Shown piece after piece: positions 54,301 through 64,000 of a DNA stretch of 64,000 nt (positions are counted from its first letter, which is position 1; each line of letters starts with the position of its first letter). Location: assembly GCF_024129735.1 (NCBI RefSeq), contig NZ_JAMXXK010000003.1:37888-101887 (forward strand). Direction: 5' to 3'. The notes under the pieces are model-generated. The model did not search any database. It was not told the DNA's origin and worked only from the letters and a program-made list of their open reading frames with translations. The DNA is from Acinetobacter lwoffii (GTDB lineage Bacteria; Pseudomonadota; Gammaproteobacteria; Pseudomonadales; Moraxellaceae). The position numbers and the translations under genes were made by a program.

Positions 54301-55529
54301 GTTTCGCGCTCAACCATTTTCTTCGCAGCTTTAATGGTAGTTGCTTGACCAGAAGCTTGTAGTTTCGCGAAAATGAATGGCTTGAACAGTTCAAGTGCCA
54401 TTTTCTTCGGAAGACCACATTGGTGCAAACGCAGGTTTGGACCAACAGTAATTACCGAACGACCAGAGTAGTCAACACGCTTACCAAGTAAGTTTTGACG
54501 GAAACGACCTTGCTTACCTTTGATCATGTCTGCCAAAGATTTAAGCGGACGCTTGTTCGAACCGGTAATTGCACGACCACGACGACCGTTATCTAGCAAT
54601 GCATCTACAGACTCTTGTAACATACGTTTTTCGTTACGTACGATGATGTCTGGCGCTGCAAGGTCAAGAAGACGCTTCAAACGGTTGTTACGGTTGATCA
54701 CACGACGATAAAGATCGTTCAGGTCAGAAGTCGCGAAACGACCACCTTCAAGTGGTACAAGCGGACGAAGGTCTGGTGGAAGAACTGGAAGTACAGTTAA
54801 CACCATCCATTCTGGCTTGTTGTTCGAATCGTTGAATGCTTCCATCAACTTCAAACGCTTAGACGCTTTTTTCAGCTTGGTTTCTGAAGTTGTAACAGGA
54901 ATTTCTTCACGAAGACGTGCAATTTCAGCTTCAAGATCGATGTCTTTCAACAAGTCTTGAACCGCTTCAGCACCCATTTTCGCTGTGAATTCATCACCGT
55001 GTTCTTCTAATGCATTGAAGTATTCTTCATCATTTAGAAGTTGGTATTTCTCAAATGGAGTCATACCCGGATCGGTCACTACATAAGATTCGAAATACAA
55101 TACACGTTCAATATCACGTAGCGTCATGTCTAATAATAGACCGATACGGCTAGGCAATGATTTCAAGAACCAGATGTGTGCAACTGGAGAAGCCAGCTCG
55201 ATGTGACCCATACGTTCACGACGAACTTTCGCAGTTGTTACTTCAACGCCACATTTTTCACAAATGACGCCTTTGTATTTCATACGCTTGTATTTACCAC
55301 ACAAGCATTCGTAATCTTTCACTGGACCAAAGATTTTGGCACAGAACAAACCATCACGTTCAGGCTTGAACGTACGATAGTTAATGGTTTCTGGCTTTTT
55401 AACTTCACCGTGAGACCATGACTTAATCATTTCTGGTGACGCAAGACCAATACGGATGCGGTCAAACTCTACTGGAGCATGACCGTCTGAATCCGTCTTT
55501 TTGCGCATGATATCGAGCAAGTCTTTCAA
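51339..55529 (-). CDS. rpoC: RNA polymerase beta' subunit
   Basis: 1396 residues from the chosen start. Largest subunit of RNA polymerase with the catalytic Mg2+ site. The N-terminal zinc finger Cys-x-Cys-x6+ Cys-x2-Cys (near 72-90), the absolutely conserved [10 protein letters not shown] active site near 462, the second zinc site near 820-900 and the bridge helix region are intact. The start is TTG 55529, giving Met-Lys-Asp-Leu-Leu as in E. coli; CGGAG lies 7 nt upstream and an in-frame ATG farther up (55577) would add 16 unrelated residues. It follows rpoB across a 163-nt spacer with a repeat. Confidence 0.96.
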   Translation of the reverse strand: MKDLLDIMRKKTDSDGHAPVEFDRIRIGLASPEMIKSWSHGEVKKPETINYRTFKPERDGLFCAKIFGPVKDYECLCGKYKRMKYKGVICEKCGVEVTTAKVRRERMGHIELASPVAHIWFLKSLPSRIGLLLDMTLRDIERVLYFESYVVTDPGMTPFEKYQLLNDEEYFNALEEHGDEFTAKMGAEAVQDLLKDIDLEAEIARLREEIPVTTSETKLKKASKRLKLMEAFNDSNNKPEWMVLTVLPVLPPDLRPLVPLEGGRFATSDLNDLYRRVINRNNRLKRLLDLAAPDIIVRNEKRMLQESVDALLDNGRRGRAITGSNKRPLKSLADMIKGKQGRFRQNLLGKRVDYSGRSVITVGPNLRLHQCGLPKKMALELFKPFIFAKLQASGQATTIKAAKKMVERETPEVWDVLAHVIRQHPVMLNRAPTLHRLGLQAFEPILIEGKAIRLHPLVCAAFNADFDGDQMAVHVPLTLEAQLEARALMMSTNNILSPANGEPIIVPSQDVVLGLYYITRDAINAKGEGMVFADTHEVNRALATGQVDLHARVKARVHQTVIDEDGNREQQTIIVDTTPGRCLLWEVVPEGMDFQQINVEMTKKNISKLINSCYRKLGLKDTVIFADQLMYLGFRQATRSGVSVGMEDMVIPPQKQAIIGKAEAEVREIEQQFEQGFVTAGERYNKVVDIWARTNDQVAKAMMDNLSFTTVKNKQGEDEKQKSFNSIYMMSDSGARGSAAQIRQLAGMRGLMAKPDGSIIETPIKANFREGLTVLQYFISTHGARKGLADTALKTANSGYLTRRLVDVAQDLVITEPDCGTYDGLVMTPFIQGGDVIENLGARVLGRVVAEDVKRVGTDEVLLPRNTLIDEKLATFIESQGVDEIKVRSVVNCASTFGVCAKCYGRDLARGHQVNPGESVGVMAAQSIGEPGTQLTMRTFHVGGAASRTSAANSVQVRNQGTVRFHNVKTVQHAKGHLVSTSRSGEIGIADDLGRERERYKLPYGASILLKDGEAVEAGGIVATWDPHTHPLVTEVAGKVRFSQIADGVTVTSKTDDATGMSTIEILPVTSRPASGKDLRPAVVLDTVDGGEQFYFLPQNTILSVRDGETIGVGDVIGRVPQETSRTRDITGGLPRVADLFEARKPKEHAILAEVSGVVSFGKETKGKNRLVITPDDGSEIYEELIPKWRTINVFEGEHVNRGETISDGPQNPHDILRLKGEVALTNYIVNEVQDVYRLQGVKINDKHIEVIVRQMLRKVDITDGGDTSFIKGEQVDYIRVVQENQAVLAQNKFPAKFERQLMGITKASLSTDSFISAASFQETTRVLTEAAVTGKEDDLRGLKENVVVGRLIPAGTGLAYHLERRRQEAEAAEFELHNDFSDVDQALSQAFNEEF

Positions 55530-55599
55530 TTTTTTTCTCCGTGTGTTGTGGAGATTTTCACTCAACAACTGGGTCACAAATATTGTTTTTTAACTGAAT

Positions 55600-55682
55600 T
55601 GGGAATCCCAAGAATCCCCCTCAATCCCCCTTTGTTAAGGGGGGAAGCCCCTCTTTATCAAAGAGGGGTTTGGGGAGATTTA
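55600..55682. repeat. REP-like palindromic element between rpoB and rpoC
   Basis: Two stems, CCCCC / GGGGG (55626-55643) and CCCCTCTTT / AAAGAGGGG (55648-55668), lie inside outer arms AATCCCC and GGGGAGATT. It is transcribed within the rpoB-rpoC mRNA. It is composed as a dispersed palindromic repeat; other chromosomal copies are outside this window and cannot be shown here. Confidence 0.65.
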
Positions 55683-55692
55683 ATGGAGATTC

Positions 55693-58600
55693 TTAGTCAC
55701 CATTTTTCAGTTCAATGTTGATACCTAAAGAACGGATCTCTTTGGTCAATACGTTGAACGATTCAGGCATGCCCGGGTCCATATAATGGTTGCCATCTAC
55801 AATGTTCTTGTAGATACGGGTACGGCCTTCAACGTCATCCGATTTCACAGTCAGCATTTCTTGTAGCGTATATGCTGCACCGTAAGCTTCTAGTGCCCAG
55901 ACTTCCATCTCACCGAAACGCTGACCACCGAATTGTGCTTTACCACCAAGCGGCTGTTGCGTAACTAGAGAGTAAGAACCAGTTGAACGCGCATGCATCT
56001 TGTCATCAACCAAGTGGTTCAGTTTCAGCATGTACATGTAACCAACAGTTACCGGACGGTCGAAACGCTCACCAGTACGACCATCATATAATACGGTCTG
56101 ACCAGTACTAGACAGGCCTGCAAGTTGTAACAACTCTTTGATCTGACCTTCTTCAGCACCATCGAATACAGGAGTAGCCAAAGGTACACCAGCACGCAAG
56201 TTGCCAGAAAGTTTCAAGATTTCTTCATCAGTCAAGCTATCAAGATCTTCTTGCTCGCCACCAACTTTGTTGTAAATCTTGTCTAGGAAATCACGAAGCT
56301 CAAGTACAGTACGTTGCTCTTTCATCATCTTGTCGATTTGATCGCCAAGACCTTTCGCCGCCATACCCAAGTGAGTTTCAAGAATCTGACCCACGTTCAT
56401 ACGCGATGGTACGCCCAGCGGGTTCAATACGATATCAACAGGTACACCGTTGGCATCATGTGGCATGTCTTCTACTGGCAAGATGTTTGATACAACACCT
56501 TTGTTACCGTGACGACCCGCCATCTTATCACCCGGCTGGATGCGACGTTTTACAGCAAGATAAACTTTAACTACTTTCAATACGCCAGTCGTCAGTTCAT
56601 CACCTGTAGAAAGTTTGCGTTTTTTCTCAGCAAATTTCTCGTCAATTTCGAAGCTCTTCTCTTTCAAGAACACTTGAATTTGAGTTAAACGTTCAGCAAT
56701 TGCTTCATCAACTGGTTGAATTTCAAGAAGATCAACAAGCTCTAAACCAGACAACACATCTTCAGACAGTTTGTCGCCACGTTTAGTTGTACCGCCACCA
56801 TTCGACTCTTGGCCATTCAGTAGACGGATTACACGTTCACGTGCAGCTTCTTCGAAGATTTTAAATTCTTCTTTCAAGTCTTTACGGTATGCGTCCAATT
56901 GTGCTTTTTCAATTGCTTGAGCACGTTCGTCTTTTTCAAGACCGTCACGTGTAAACACTTGAACGTCAATCACAGTACCTTTTGTACCTGATGGAACGCG
57001 TAAAGATGAGTCTTTTACGTCAGCCGCTTTTTCACCGAAGATTGCACGTAGCAATTTTTCTTCTGGAGTAAGCTGTGTTTCACCTTTAGGGGTTACTTTA
57101 CCTACAAGGATGTCCCCAGCAGTTACTTCAGCACCAATGTAAACGATACCTGACTCGTCCAGTTTAGACAGAGCAGCTTCACCTACGTTCGGAATATCAG
57201 CAGTGATTTCTTCCGCACCCAGTTTGGTATCACGTGCGACACATGATAATTCCTGGATATGAATAGACGTTAAACGGTCTTCTTGAAGAACACGCTCAGA
57301 TAACAAGATCGAGTCTTCGTAGTTGTAACCATTCCAGGTCATAAACGCAACGCGCATGTTTTGACCCAATGCCAACTCACCGCCATCAGTCGATGGACCA
57401 TCAGCCAGTACATCACCACGACCTACTTTATCGCCCAGGTTCACAAGAACTTTCTGGTTGATACAAGTGTTCTGGTTCGAACGGGTGTATTTGATCAGGT
57501 TGTAGATATCTACACCTGCTTCACCTGCGATCATTTCGTCTTCATTCACACGAATAACCACACGAGATGCATCAACAAACTCGATACGACCACCACGCTG
57601 AGCGATCACACATACACCTGAGTCATGTGCTACGTTCGCTTCCATACCGGTACCAACAAGCGGCTTGTCAGCGATCAACGTCGGAACTGCCTGACGTTGC
57701 ATGTTCGAACCCATTAACGCACGGTTGGCGTCATCGTGTTCTAGGAATGGAATCAGTGAGGCTGCTACAGATACGACCTGCTGAGCAGATACATCCATAT
57801 GCGTTACTTTTTCAGGAGGAATACGTACGAAGTCACCCTGATGACGAACAGATACAAACTCTTCTGTTAAGTTACCGTCTTTATCCATTGCAGAATCGGC
57901 CTGTGCAATCACAGTGCCTACTTCTTCAATTGCAGAGAGGTATTCAACTTCATCTGTTACACGACCATCAACAACCTTACGGTATGGGGTTTCCAGGAAA
58001 CCGAAGTTGTTACATTTCGCATAAACAGAAAGCGAGTTGATCAAACCAATGTTTGGACCTTCCGGTGTTTCAATTGGACATACACGACCGTAGTGAGTTT
58101 GATGTACGTCACGTACTTCAAAGCCTGCACGCTCACGTGTTAAACCGCCGGGACCAAGCGCAGAAACACGACGTTTGTGGGTAATCTCAGATAACGGGTT
58201 GTTTTGATCCATAAACTGAGATAACTGGCTTGAACCAAAGAATTCTTTGATTGCAGCAGCTACTGGCTTCGCATTGATCAAATCTTGCGGAGACAGGTTG
58301 TCAGTTTCAGCTTGGCTTAAACGTTCTTTAACAGCACGTTCTACACGAACCAGACCTACACGGAATTGGTTTTCTGTCATTTCACCAACAGAACGAACAC
58401 GACGGTTACCCAAGTGATCGATATCGTCGACTTCACCTTTACCGTTACGGATTTCAACTAATGTTTTTAATACATCAGTGATATCTTCGTTCGAGAGAAT
58501 GCCTTCAACTTCACGTGACTTCTGATCTGTACCGACTTCGTAAGGACGACCCAAACGACGGTTGAACTTCATACGACCCACTGGAGACAAGTCATAACGT

Positions 58601-59781
58601 TCAGAAGAGAAGAACAAGTTATTGAATAAGTTTTCAGCAGCTTCTTTTGTTGGTGGCTCGCCTGGGCGCATCACTTTGTAGATTTCTACCAATGCTTCTT
58701 CACGATTGCTCGTTGTATCTGCACGTAGAGAATCTGCAACGAATGAACCGCGGTCGATATCATTGGTGAACAGAATATTGAACTGCTTCACGCCGCCTTC
58801 TGCAATTTTCACCATGATTTCATGGCTTAATACAGTATTGGCTGCAATCACATCACCATCTTTTAGTGGGATGTCTTCAGCAGTGATACGCTCATACAGG
58901 TACTCATCAGGCACTGCAAGTTTTTCAAGACCTGAAGCTTCCATTTGACGTACATGACGCGCATTGATACGTTTACCTTGCTCAACAATTGCCTTGCCAT
59001 CCTTGTCCAGGATGTCAAATTGTGCCATTTCGCCACGCAGACGTTCAGGCACCAGGTCAATCTGGTAGCTACCCATGTCAAGATACACAGGTACTTTCTC
59101 GTAGAACATGTCGAGAATGTTTTCGTTGCTATAACCCAAGGCACGAAGCACCACAGTCGCAAGCAATTTACGACGACGGTCAATACGTACATAGACGAGG
59201 TCTTTGGCATCGAATTCAAAGTCTAACCATGAACCACGGTAAGGAATGATACGTGCTGAATAAAGGACTTTACCACTTGAGTGAGTCTTGCCTTTATCGT
59301 GGTCAAAGAATACGCCTGGTGAACGGTGTAATTGTGACACGATCACACGCTCGGTACCGTTAATCACAAAGGTACCGTTATCCGTCATTAATGGCATTTC
59401 GCCCATATAGACTTCTTGTTCACGTACGTCTTTAATTGACTTCGTTTCACGATCTTTCAGGATCAAACGAATTTTTACACGCATTGGTGCTGCATAAGTT
59501 GAGCCACGAAGAATACATTCGCGTACATCAAACTCAGGCTTACCAAGACTATACTCAACAAATTCTAAAGCAGCATTGCCAGAATAACTTTCAATAGGAA
59601 AAACTGAACGAAATGCGGCTTGGAGACCGATATCTTCGCGGTTTTTTGGTGATTTGCCATCTTGTAAGAATGTTCTGTACGAGTCGACTTGAATCGCGAG
59701 CAAGTACGGAGCATCCATGACGCTAGGCAATTTACCAAAATTCTTACGGATCCGTTTCTTTTCGGTATATGAGTATGCCAT
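55693..59781 (-). CDS. rpoB: RNA polymerase beta subunit
   Basis: 1362 residues. RpoB forms half of the catalytic cleft and contains the rifampicin pocket. The family landmarks are present: Met-Ala-Tyr-Ser-Tyr-Thr-Glu-Lys-Lys at the start, the rifampicin region with [10 protein letters not shown] and His-Lys-Arg-Arg near 535-555 (wild-type residues), and the Gly-Arg-x-Gly-Asn-Lys-Gly-Val loop. The start is ATG 59781 with GAGGAC upstream; the open frame continues 27 codons to 59862 without family similarity. Confidence 0.97.
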   Translation of the reverse strand: MAYSYTEKKRIRKNFGKLPSVMDAPYLLAIQVDSYRTFLQDGKSPKNREDIGLQAAFRSVFPIESYSGNAALEFVEYSLGKPEFDVRECILRGSTYAAPMRVKIRLILKDRETKSIKDVREQEVYMGEMPLMTDNGTFVINGTERVIVSQLHRSPGVFFDHDKGKTHSSGKVLYSARIIPYRGSWLDFEFDAKDLVYVRIDRRRKLLATVVLRALGYSNENILDMFYEKVPVYLDMGSYQIDLVPERLRGEMAQFDILDKDGKAIVEQGKRINARHVRQMEASGLEKLAVPDEYLYERITAEDIPLKDGDVIAANTVLSHEIMVKIAEGGVKQFNILFTNDIDRGSFVADSLRADTTSNREEALVEIYKVMRPGEPPTKEAAENLFNNLFFSSERYDLSPVGRMKFNRRLGRPYEVGTDQKSREVEGILSNEDITDVLKTLVEIRNGKGEVDDIDHLGNRRVRSVGEMTENQFRVGLVRVERAVKERLSQAETDNLSPQDLINAKPVAAAIKEFFGSSQLSQFMDQNNPLSEITHKRRVSALGPGGLTRERAGFEVRDVHQTHYGRVCPIETPEGPNIGLINSLSVYAKCNNFGFLETPYRKVVDGRVTDEVEYLSAIEEVGTVIAQADSAMDKDGNLTEEFVSVRHQGDFVRIPPEKVTHMDVSAQQVVSVAASLIPFLEHDDANRALMGSNMQRQAVPTLIADKPLVGTGMEANVAHDSGVCVIAQRGGRIEFVDASRVVIRVNEDEMIAGEAGVDIYNLIKYTRSNQNTCINQKVLVNLGDKVGRGDVLADGPSTDGGELALGQNMRVAFMTWNGYNYEDSILLSERVLQEDRLTSIHIQELSCVARDTKLGAEEITADIPNVGEAALSKLDESGIVYIGAEVTAGDILVGKVTPKGETQLTPEEKLLRAIFGEKAADVKDSSLRVPSGTKGTVIDVQVFTRDGLEKDERAQAIEKAQLDAYRKDLKEEFKIFEEAARERVIRLLNGQESNGGGTTKRGDKLSEDVLSGLELVDLLEIQPVDEAIAERLTQIQVFLKEKSFEIDEKFAEKKRKLSTGDELTTGVLKVVKVYLAVKRRIQPGDKMAGRHGNKGVVSNILPVEDMPHDANGVPVDIVLNPLGVPSRMNVGQILETHLGMAAKGLGDQIDKMMKEQRTVLELRDFLDKIYNKVGGEQEDLDSLTDEEILKLSGNLRAGVPLATPVFDGAEEGQIKELLQLAGLSSTGQTVLYDGRTGERFDRPVTVGYMYMLKLNHLVDDKMHARSTGSYSLVTQQPLGGKAQFGGQRFGEMEVWALEAYGAAYTLQEMLTVKSDDVEGRTRIYKNIVDGNHYMDPGMPESFNVLTKEIRSLGINIELKNGD

Positions 59782-60014
59782 CTGGAGTCCTCGGAAAGTG
59801 TAAACCAAGCCCGCCTGCAGAACGGGCTCAGAAGGAATTACGCTGGCCGATATGGCCACCACTCTTTACAAATGCTGCAATTTTTAGTGGTATTAAAACG
59901 CTTATCAATATTTTTTAATGAAAAATATTGGTAAACGTTTGTTCATTATGTTTATTTTCAATTTGTATGATTTTTATATCATGCAAACAAAAATCGAGCC
60001 GATTATTGTAACGC

Positions 60015-60079
60015 AAAAAGGCTGATGACCCAAGAGCCATCAGCCAATTTTTGGAGCCGATTATAAAAAAACCGGCTCC
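60015..60079 (-). promoter_or_regulatory. Attenuator-like hairpins between rplL and rpoB
   Basis: On the minus strand a stem CGGCTCC-type (60053-60079) is followed by GGCTGATG / CATCAGCC (60020-60045) and then five T, like a rho-independent terminator, in the 307-nt rplL-rpoB spacer. The same spacer in E. coli holds a partial terminator and processing site; the role here is inferred. Confidence 0.6.
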
Positions 60080-60088
60080 CTTAAGAAA

Positions 60089-60454
60089 TTACTTAAGAGT
60101 AACTGTAGCACCAGCTTCTTCAAGTTTCTTCTTAAGCTCTTCGCCTTCTTCTTTAGAAACGCCTTCTTTAAGAACTGCAGGAGCGCCTTCAACCATGTCT
60201 TTAGCTTCTTTCAAGCCAAGGCCAGTCGCTTCACGAACTGCTTTAATTACAGCAACTTTGTTCGCGCCGAAAGAAGTCAATTCAACATTGAATTCAGTTT
60301 GTTCTTCAGCAGCAGCAGCAGCAGGACCAGCAGCAACAGCTACAGCAGCAGCAGATACATTGAATTTCTCTTCGAAAGCAGAGATAAGTTCAACAAGTTC
60401 AAGAACAGTTTTTTCAGCAACTGCGTTTAGGATTTCTTCGTTTGTTAAAGCCAT
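60089..60454 (-). CDS. rplL: 50S ribosomal protein L7/L12
   Basis: 121 residues. L7/L12 forms the mobile stalk that recruits translation factors. The N-terminal dimerisation helix, an Ala-rich hinge (about 36-52) and the C-terminal factor-binding domain ([10 protein letters not shown] region, ending Val-Thr-Leu-Lys) are all seen. ATG 60454 follows rplJ by 48 nt. Not truncated; the stalk is complete. Confidence 0.97.
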   Translation of the reverse strand: MALTNEEILNAVAEKTVLELVELISAFEEKFNVSAAAVAVAAGPAAAAAEEQTEFNVELTSFGANKVAVIKAVREATGLGLKEAKDMVEGAPAVLKEGVSKEEGEELKKKLEEAGATVTLK

Positions 60455-60502
60455 GAGATTAACTCCAAATGGGTATTGAATGATGTGTGTTTAAGTTTGA
60501 GC

Positions 60503-61009
60503 TTAAGCAGCTTCTGACTCGTTTTTCTCTTGAAGCGCTGTAAGTAAGCGGCCCAATTTCGAAATAGGAGCTTGAAGAACGTTTGCAAGCATAGTAAGCG
60601 CTTTCTCTTGGTTCGGAAGATTCGCGATTACGCTAACTTCTGCACCTTGATAAAGTTTGCCATCAAATGCAGCAGCTTTAAGTTCAAATGCTTTATTAGT
60701 TTTAGCGAATTCTTCGAACAAACGTGCAGCAGCACCCATGTCGTCTTCAGAATTCGAGAAAGCTAAGATTGTTGGGCCAACAAGGTTGTCGTTCAAGATA
60801 TTGAATTGAGTATCTTGAAGAGCACGTTTAGCCAAAGTGTTACGCACGATACGTGTAGTAACACCAAGTTTACGCGCTTCAACACGTAGAGTAGTTAACT
60901 GCTCTACAGTCAAACCTTGGTAGTCAGCAACAACAGCAGCAAATGCAGTAGAAGCAACTTCAGCTACTTCAGCTACGATCTGTTTTTTGCCTTCGATAAG
61001 AAGAGCCAT
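60503..61009 (-). CDS. rplJ: 50S ribosomal protein L10
   Basis: 168 residues, usual length. L10 is the base of the L7/L12 stalk; with L12 it binds the leader of its own mRNA to repress translation in many bacteria. The N-terminal rRNA-binding domain (Val-Ala-Asp-Tyr-Gln-Gly-Leu-Thr-Val) and the C-terminal helix for L12 dimers (Leu-Leu-Thr-Ala-Leu-Gln-Glu-Lys) are clear. ATG 61009 has AGGAGG upstream. A candidate L10 leader precedes it. Confidence 0.97.
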   Translation of the reverse strand: MALLIEGKKQIVAEVAEVASTAFAAVVADYQGLTVEQLTTLRVEARKLGVTTRIVRNTLAKRALQDTQFNILNDNLVGPTILAFSNSEDDMGAAARLFEEFAKTNKAFELKAAAFDGKLYQGAEVSVIANLPNQEKALTMLANVLQAPISKLGRLLTALQEKNESEAA

Positions 61010-61180
61010 TGTAAAACCTCCTAACGGTGATTTATGTACTTACGCGAAGTACACTCCCAATTCGCAAGACCATCACTGGACTCACACGCGGAGGATGAAC
61101 AAATCACACCACCGCGTCTACGCAGGCTGGGCTATTAAGAGAGAAGCATAAAACTTCCCTCGCCCGCGGTCTTTGACGCT
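61010..61180 (-). promoter_or_regulatory. L10 leader (autoregulatory mRNA element of rplJ-rplL)
   Basis: On the minus strand the leader contains GCCTGCGTAGACGCGGTGGT, which resembles the conserved core of L10 leaders such as E. coli's, a GC-rich stem region and the rplJ ribosome site. Placement just before rplJ supports it. Boundaries are approximate. Confidence 0.6.
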
Positions 61181-61216
61181 GATAAATTTTCATTTACCAA
61201 TTCAAAGTTTGCCTAA

Positions 61217-61303
61217 ATTATCCCCTCTCCTTTTAGGAGAGGGCTAGGGAGAGGTTTAACCCTCTTCCCGACCTTCTCCCAGAGGGAGAAGGAGACATCT
61301 TCA
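61217..61303. repeat. REP-like palindromic element between rplA and rplJ
   Basis: Two stems: CCCTCTCCT / AGGAGAGGG (61223-61243) and CCTTCTCCC / GGGAGAAGG (61272-61292). The second shares the core CCCAGAGGGAGAA with the repeat at 1-51. It lies in the rplA-rplJ spacer, so it is transcribed if the ribosomal unit is read through. Confidence 0.65.
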
Positions 61304-61333
61304 GGGCTTTAAAATTCTGTAATAAGTCGAGAC

Positions 61334-62029
61334 TTATTTAGAAACGTTTGCTACATCAACGATCAAACCAGGACCCATAGTTGAGCTCAAAGTGATCTTT
61401 TGAATGTATACGCCTTTAGACGTAGCAGGTTTCAAACGCTTCAAGTCAGCAACAAGTGCTTCAACGTTTTGACGAACAGCAGCAGCTTCAAAACCTACTT
61501 GACCGATCGCAGCGTGGATAATACCAGCTTTGTCTACGCGGTAACGTGCTTGACCAGCTTTTGCATTTTTAACTGCAGTAGCAACGTCAGGAGTTACAGT
61601 ACCCACTTTAGGGTTTGGCATTAAGCCACGTGGACCAAGGATCGTACCAAGTTTACCTACAACGCGCATTGCATCTGGAGCAGCAATTACTACGTCAAAG
61701 TCAAGGTTACCCGCTTGGATGCTTTCAGCAAGATCGTCGAAACCAACAACGTCTGCGCCTTCAGCTTTAGCAGCTTCAGCAGCAGCGCCTTGAGCGAATA
61801 CAGCTACACGTACAGTTTTACCAGTACCTGCAGGAAGTGTAGTCGCGCCACGAACAACTTGGTCAGATTTACGAGGATCAACACCTAGGTTTACCGCGAT
61901 ATCTAGAGATTCTTTGAATTTAGGAGCTGGAAGGCTCTCTAAAACTGCAACAGCTTCTTCTAGCGTGTAAACTTTGTGCGCTTCTACAGCAGCTACAATC
62001 GCTTTTTGACGTTTAGTTAATTTAGCCAT
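61334..62029 (-). CDS. rplA: 50S ribosomal protein L1
   Basis: 231 residues. L1 binds 23S rRNA at the E site and represses its own operon in E. coli by binding the rplK-rplA mRNA. The Met-Ala-Lys-Leu-Thr-Lys-Arg start, [11 protein letters not shown] rRNA-binding segment and the [11 protein letters not shown] motif are seen. It begins 3 nt after the rplK stop, so coupling is likely. Confidence 0.97.
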   Translation of the reverse strand: MAKLTKRQKAIVAAVEAHKVYTLEEAVAVLESLPAPKFKESLDIAVNLGVDPRKSDQVVRGATTLPAGTGKTVRVAVFAQGAAAEAAKAEGADVVGFDDLAESIQAGNLDFDVVIAAPDAMRVVGKLGTILGPRGLMPNPKVGTVTPDVATAVKNAKAGQARYRVDKAGIIHAAIGQVGFEAAAVRQNVEALVADLKRLKPATSKGVYIQKITLSSTMGPGLIVDVANVSK

Positions 62030-62032
62030 GTC

Positions 62033-62461
62033 TTAAAGCTCCACTTCCAAGCCCATAGAACGCGCAGAACCAGCAATGGTACGTACACGTGCGTCTAAAT
62101 CAGCACCAGTCAAATCTGGTTCTTTAGTAGTCGCGATTTCTTCGATTTGAGCACGAGTCAACTTACCAACTTTAGTTTTGTTAGGTACAGCTGAACCCTT
62201 CTGGATACCAGCAGCTTTCTTAAGAAGAACAGCAGCAGGTGGAGTTTTCATGATGAATGTGAACGACTTGTCGTTGTACACAGTGATCACGACTGGAATT
62301 GGCAGACCAGCTTCAACTTTTTGTGTCGCAGCATTGAATTCTTTACAGAATGCCATGATGTTCACACCACGTTGACCTAGTGCAGGACCAATCGGTGGAG
62401 ATGGATTCGCTTTACCAGCTGGAACTTGCAGCTTGATATAGCCGTCAATCTTCTTAGCCAT
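62033..62461 (-). CDS. rplK: 50S ribosomal protein L11
   Basis: 142 residues, family length. L11 binds the GTPase-associated region of 23S rRNA and, with L12, supports factor function and stringent control. The [18 protein letters not shown] start and the C-terminal rRNA-binding domain are intact. ATG 62461 has GAGGTAA upstream. First gene after nusG, with a hairpin in the 119-nt spacer. Confidence 0.97.
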   Translation of the reverse strand: MAKKIDGYIKLQVPAGKANPSPPIGPALGQRGVNIMAFCKEFNAATQKVEAGLPIPVVITVYNDKSFTFIMKTPPAAVLLKKAAGIQKGSAVPNKTKVGKLTRAQIEEIATTKEPDLTGADLDARVRTIAGSARSMGLEVEL

Positions 62462-62538
62462 TTCAAATTACCTCTGGGTGCAAACGCCGGTGAAGGCTCC
62501 CCAATGATTTCAAGTAACGATACCGTTACAACAACAAT

Positions 62539-62562
62539 GCCTGACTTATAAATAAGTCAGGC
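62539..62562 (-). other. Hairpin between nusG and rplK
   Basis: Perfect 11-bp stem GCCTGACTTAT / ATAAGTCAGGC around AA, beginning 18 nt after the nusG stop. On the minus strand it is followed by an A/T/G stretch without a strong T run, so it could be a partial terminator or a processing site. Confidence 0.5.
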
Positions 62563-62580
62563 GTTTTCAACCCATACAAA

Positions 62581-63114
62581 TTAGACTGATTTTTCGACTT
62601 GACGAAATTCCAATTCAACTTGAGTTGGTCGGTTAAATACATTAATGGTCAGCGTTAAACGCGACTTTTCGTACTGAACTTCTTCCACCACACCTTTAAA
62701 GTCGGTGAATGGCCCGTCAACCACGAGTAATTCTTCGCCTGGTTCAAACATCGTCTTAGGACGAGGTGCTTCGCCAGTATTGCGTACACGCGCAAGAATC
62801 GCATCTGCTTCTTTTTGCGTAATCGGTGCCGGTTTTTCAGCCGTACCACCAATAAAACCTAAAACTTTTGGACATTCTTTAACAATGTGCCAAGTATCAT
62901 CGTTCATTTCCATTTCGACTAGGACATAGCCAGGAAAGAACTTACGCTCTGATTTACGCTTCTTGCCATCCTTCATTTCTACCACTTCTTCGGTAGGAAC
63001 AAGGACTTCACCAAAGCTATCGGCAACAGCGCTACGCTGGATTCGATCATTAAGCGAACGCATCACTTGTTTTTCATAACCTGAATAGGCATGAATAATG
63101 TACCAACGTTTCAT
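62581..63114 (-). CDS. nusG: Transcription termination/antitermination factor NusG
   Basis: 177 residues. NusG links RNA polymerase to Rho and to the ribosome. The N-terminal NGN domain ([12 protein letters not shown]) and the C-terminal KOW domain (Phe-Glu-Pro-Gly-Glu-Glu-Leu, Gly-Pro-Phe-Thr-Asp-Phe) are complete. It starts 7 nt after the secE stop, so the two are in one unit. Confidence 0.97.
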   Translation of the reverse strand: MKRWYIIHAYSGYEKQVMRSLNDRIQRSAVADSFGEVLVPTEEVVEMKDGKKRKSERKFFPGYVLVEMEMNDDTWHIVKECPKVLGFIGGTAEKPAPITQKEADAILARVRNTGEAPRPKTMFEPGEELLVVDGPFTDFKGVVEEVQYEKSRLTLTINVFNRPTQVELEFRQVEKSV

Positions 63115-63121
63115 AGCTCTC

Positions 63122-63562
63122 TTACCCGATAATAAACTTCATTAACCAGCCTAAAATATAGTCAAAACACCACAATAAGATGGATGCAATTACGACTACA
63201 ACAAGAACTTGCCAAGATGTGGACATAGTCTCTTGTTTGGTAGGCCAGGTCACTCGACGCAACTCAATTCGTGCATCTTTCAGCAGACGAATAAAGCCTT
63301 TGCCTTGATGGGTGGCGTATAATAAACCGAATGCTGCAACGATACAAGCCAAAATCACCCCAACGCGCACCCAAATATCATTCGCAGGTGCCCAGTACGC
63401 TGGTAAATATTGGTTTACCATCATTGCACCAACCAATAAAATCAAGGCGATAACCCATAGAACCATGTCTAATGGAGAACCAGAACTTACATCTACTGCA
63501 GGATTATTTCTTTGAGGAATTGCCGCTTCGCCTAATGCGTCGCGTGATTTTTCATTCGACAT
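63122..63562 (-). CDS. secE: Preprotein translocase subunit SecE
   Basis: 146 residues. SecE is part of the SecYEG channel. Three hydrophobic segments are seen (about 30-50, 61-82 and 117-140), the gamma-proteobacterial type with extra N-terminal helices rather than the single-helix form. The essential Arg-Val-Thr-Trp-Pro-Thr-Lys-Gln-Glu amphipathic part lies before the last helix. It follows tRNA-Trp and precedes nusG on the same strand. Confidence 0.95.
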   Translation of the reverse strand: MSNEKSRDALGEAAIPQRNNPAVDVSSGSPLDMVLWVIALILLVGAMMVNQYLPAYWAPANDIWVRVGVILACIVAAFGLLYATHQGKGFIRLLKDARIELRRVTWPTKQETMSTSWQVLVVVVIASILLWCFDYILGWLMKFIIG

Positions 63563-63636
63563 TTTTGTACTCGTCGTAGGTTTCGCGACTTATTATATGA
63601 CCAATTTTGCCGACATCAAGCGTCTTTTTAGAAACT

Positions 63637-63712
63637 TGGCAGGTCAGGAGGGACTCGAACCCCCAACATTCGGTTTTGGAGACCGACGCTCTACCAATTG
63701 AACTACTGACCT
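63637..63712 (-). tRNA. trnW: tRNA-Trp (CCA anticodon)
   Basis: 76 nt with the CCA tail encoded. The acceptor arms AGGTCAG / CTGACCT pair perfectly, a G discriminator follows, and the T loop has GGTTCGAGTCC. Anticodon CCA at 63677-63679 is at positions 34-36, so it reads UGG. It lies between tuf and secE, as commonly in gamma-proteobacteria. Confidence 0.97.
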
Positions 63713-63724
63713 GCAAAACAACAA

Positions 63725-63744
63725 GTTGGAGCCTAAGCTCCAAC
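63725..63744 (-). terminator. Weak hairpin terminator between tuf and tRNA-Trp
   Basis: Perfect 8-bp stem GTTGGAGC / GCTCCAAC around CTAA. On the minus strand the next bases are TTGTTGTTTT, a broken T run, so partial termination after tuf with read-through to the tRNA and secE is likely. Confidence 0.6.
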
Positions 63745-63764
63745 CTGCTTGTCTTATTCTATGA

Positions 63765-64000
63765 TTATGCAGTTACTTTAGCAACTACACCAGCACCCAC
63801 TGTACGACCGCCTTCACGGATCGCAAAACGTAGACCTGGGTCCATTGCGATTGGGTGGATTAGCTCTACTGACATCTCAACGTTGTCACCAGGCATAACC
63901 ATTTCCACACCTTCTTTAAGCGCGATCGCACCAGTTACGTCCGTAGTACGGAAGTAGAACTGTGGACGGTAACCGTTAAGGAATGGAGTGTGACGACCAC
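63765..64000 (-). CDS. tuf: Elongation factor Tu, C-terminal end (cut by window edge)
   Basis: Only the last 78 codons are in the window. They read as EF-Tu domain 3: [24 protein letters not shown] and the C-terminal [13 protein letters not shown], then stop at 63765-63767. EF-Tu delivers aminoacyl-tRNA to the ribosome. The gene continues beyond 64000; it is one of the usual two tuf copies in such genomes. Confidence 0.96.
   Translation of the reverse strand, partial: GRHTPFLNGYRPQFYFRTTDVTGAIALKEGVEMVMPGDNVEMSVELIHPIAMDPGLRFAIREGGRTVGAGVVAKVTA

Noticed and set aside
51356..59249. Several frames on the plus strand opposite rpoC and rpoB
   Set aside because: Shadows of two strongly conserved genes; no ribosome site or domain seen.
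1..64000. Prophage, insertion sequence or genomic island
   Set aside because: No transposase, integrase, phage structural gene or target duplication was recognised; gene content is core.

Overview
The window reads as a chromosomal core-genome segment of an Acinetobacter species. The evidence is the combination of ubiE-ubiJ-ubiB, recC-recB-recD, a two-domain polyphosphate:AMP phosphotransferase, OmpW, a TTG-initiated rpoC, and the tuf / tRNA-Trp / secE / nusG / rplKAJL / rpoBC block, together with moderate-to-low GC and AT-rich intergenic DNA. The species cannot be fixed by eye. No transposase, integrase, phage gene or CRISPR array was seen.

Layout. 1-2000: a REP-like repeat, then the type II secretion pair gspF-gspG (minus). 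2-9 kb: priA, a KefB/KefC-like antiporter, hslO (Hsp33), a DUF2147 secreted protein, an orphan CbpM-like chaperone modulator and a YdcH-like protein (plus). 9-14 kb: corA, then rpsO-pnp (minus), followed by about 0.9 kb without genes that holds two similar terminator-ended blocks, candidate small RNAs. 14-24 kb: recC-recB-recD (minus). 24-26 kb: a DUF697-like gene facing the polyphosphate:AMP phosphotransferase. 26-32 kb: a FFLEELY-like protein, the ubiquinone operon ubiE-ubiJ-ubiB, a patatin-like lipase and a small membrane protein. 32-40 kb: tex (minus), ompR-envZ with an unusually long structured spacer, a succinyl-CoA:acetate CoA-transferase-like enzyme, a FrnE-type DsbA protein and a dodecin. 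40-44 kb is the least understood stretch: a 55-residue secreted peptide, a two-gene unit of unknown function whose second protein carries an AT-hook-like motif, an outer-membrane-barrel-like protein and a small exported protein with three SDRI-type repeats. 44-51 kb: htpG, an LprI-like protein, ompW, a Na+/H+ antiporter-family protein, an epoxide-hydrolase-like protein, a DUF4442 hotdog protein and a glycine-zipper lipoprotein. 51-64 kb: rpoC, rpoB, rplL, rplJ, rplA, rplK, nusG, secE, tRNA-Trp and the 3' end of tuf, all minus.

Functional themes are macromolecular synthesis (RNA polymerase, ribosomal proteins, NusG, SecE, EF-Tu), RNA turnover (PNPase), DNA repair and restart (RecBCD, PriA), proteostasis and redox (Hsp33, HtpG, CbpM-like, FrnE), respiratory quinone synthesis and envelope functions. 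Most genes are conventional. The more interesting signals are an ion-binding Asp replaced in the KefC-like antiporter, the paired orphan terminators between rpsO and recD, the 40-44 kb unknowns, REP-like elements inside the RNA polymerase/ribosomal operons, and a likely antisense overlap between the polyphosphate enzyme transcript and the DUF697-like gene. All of these rest on reading the sequence alone; no database search was run.
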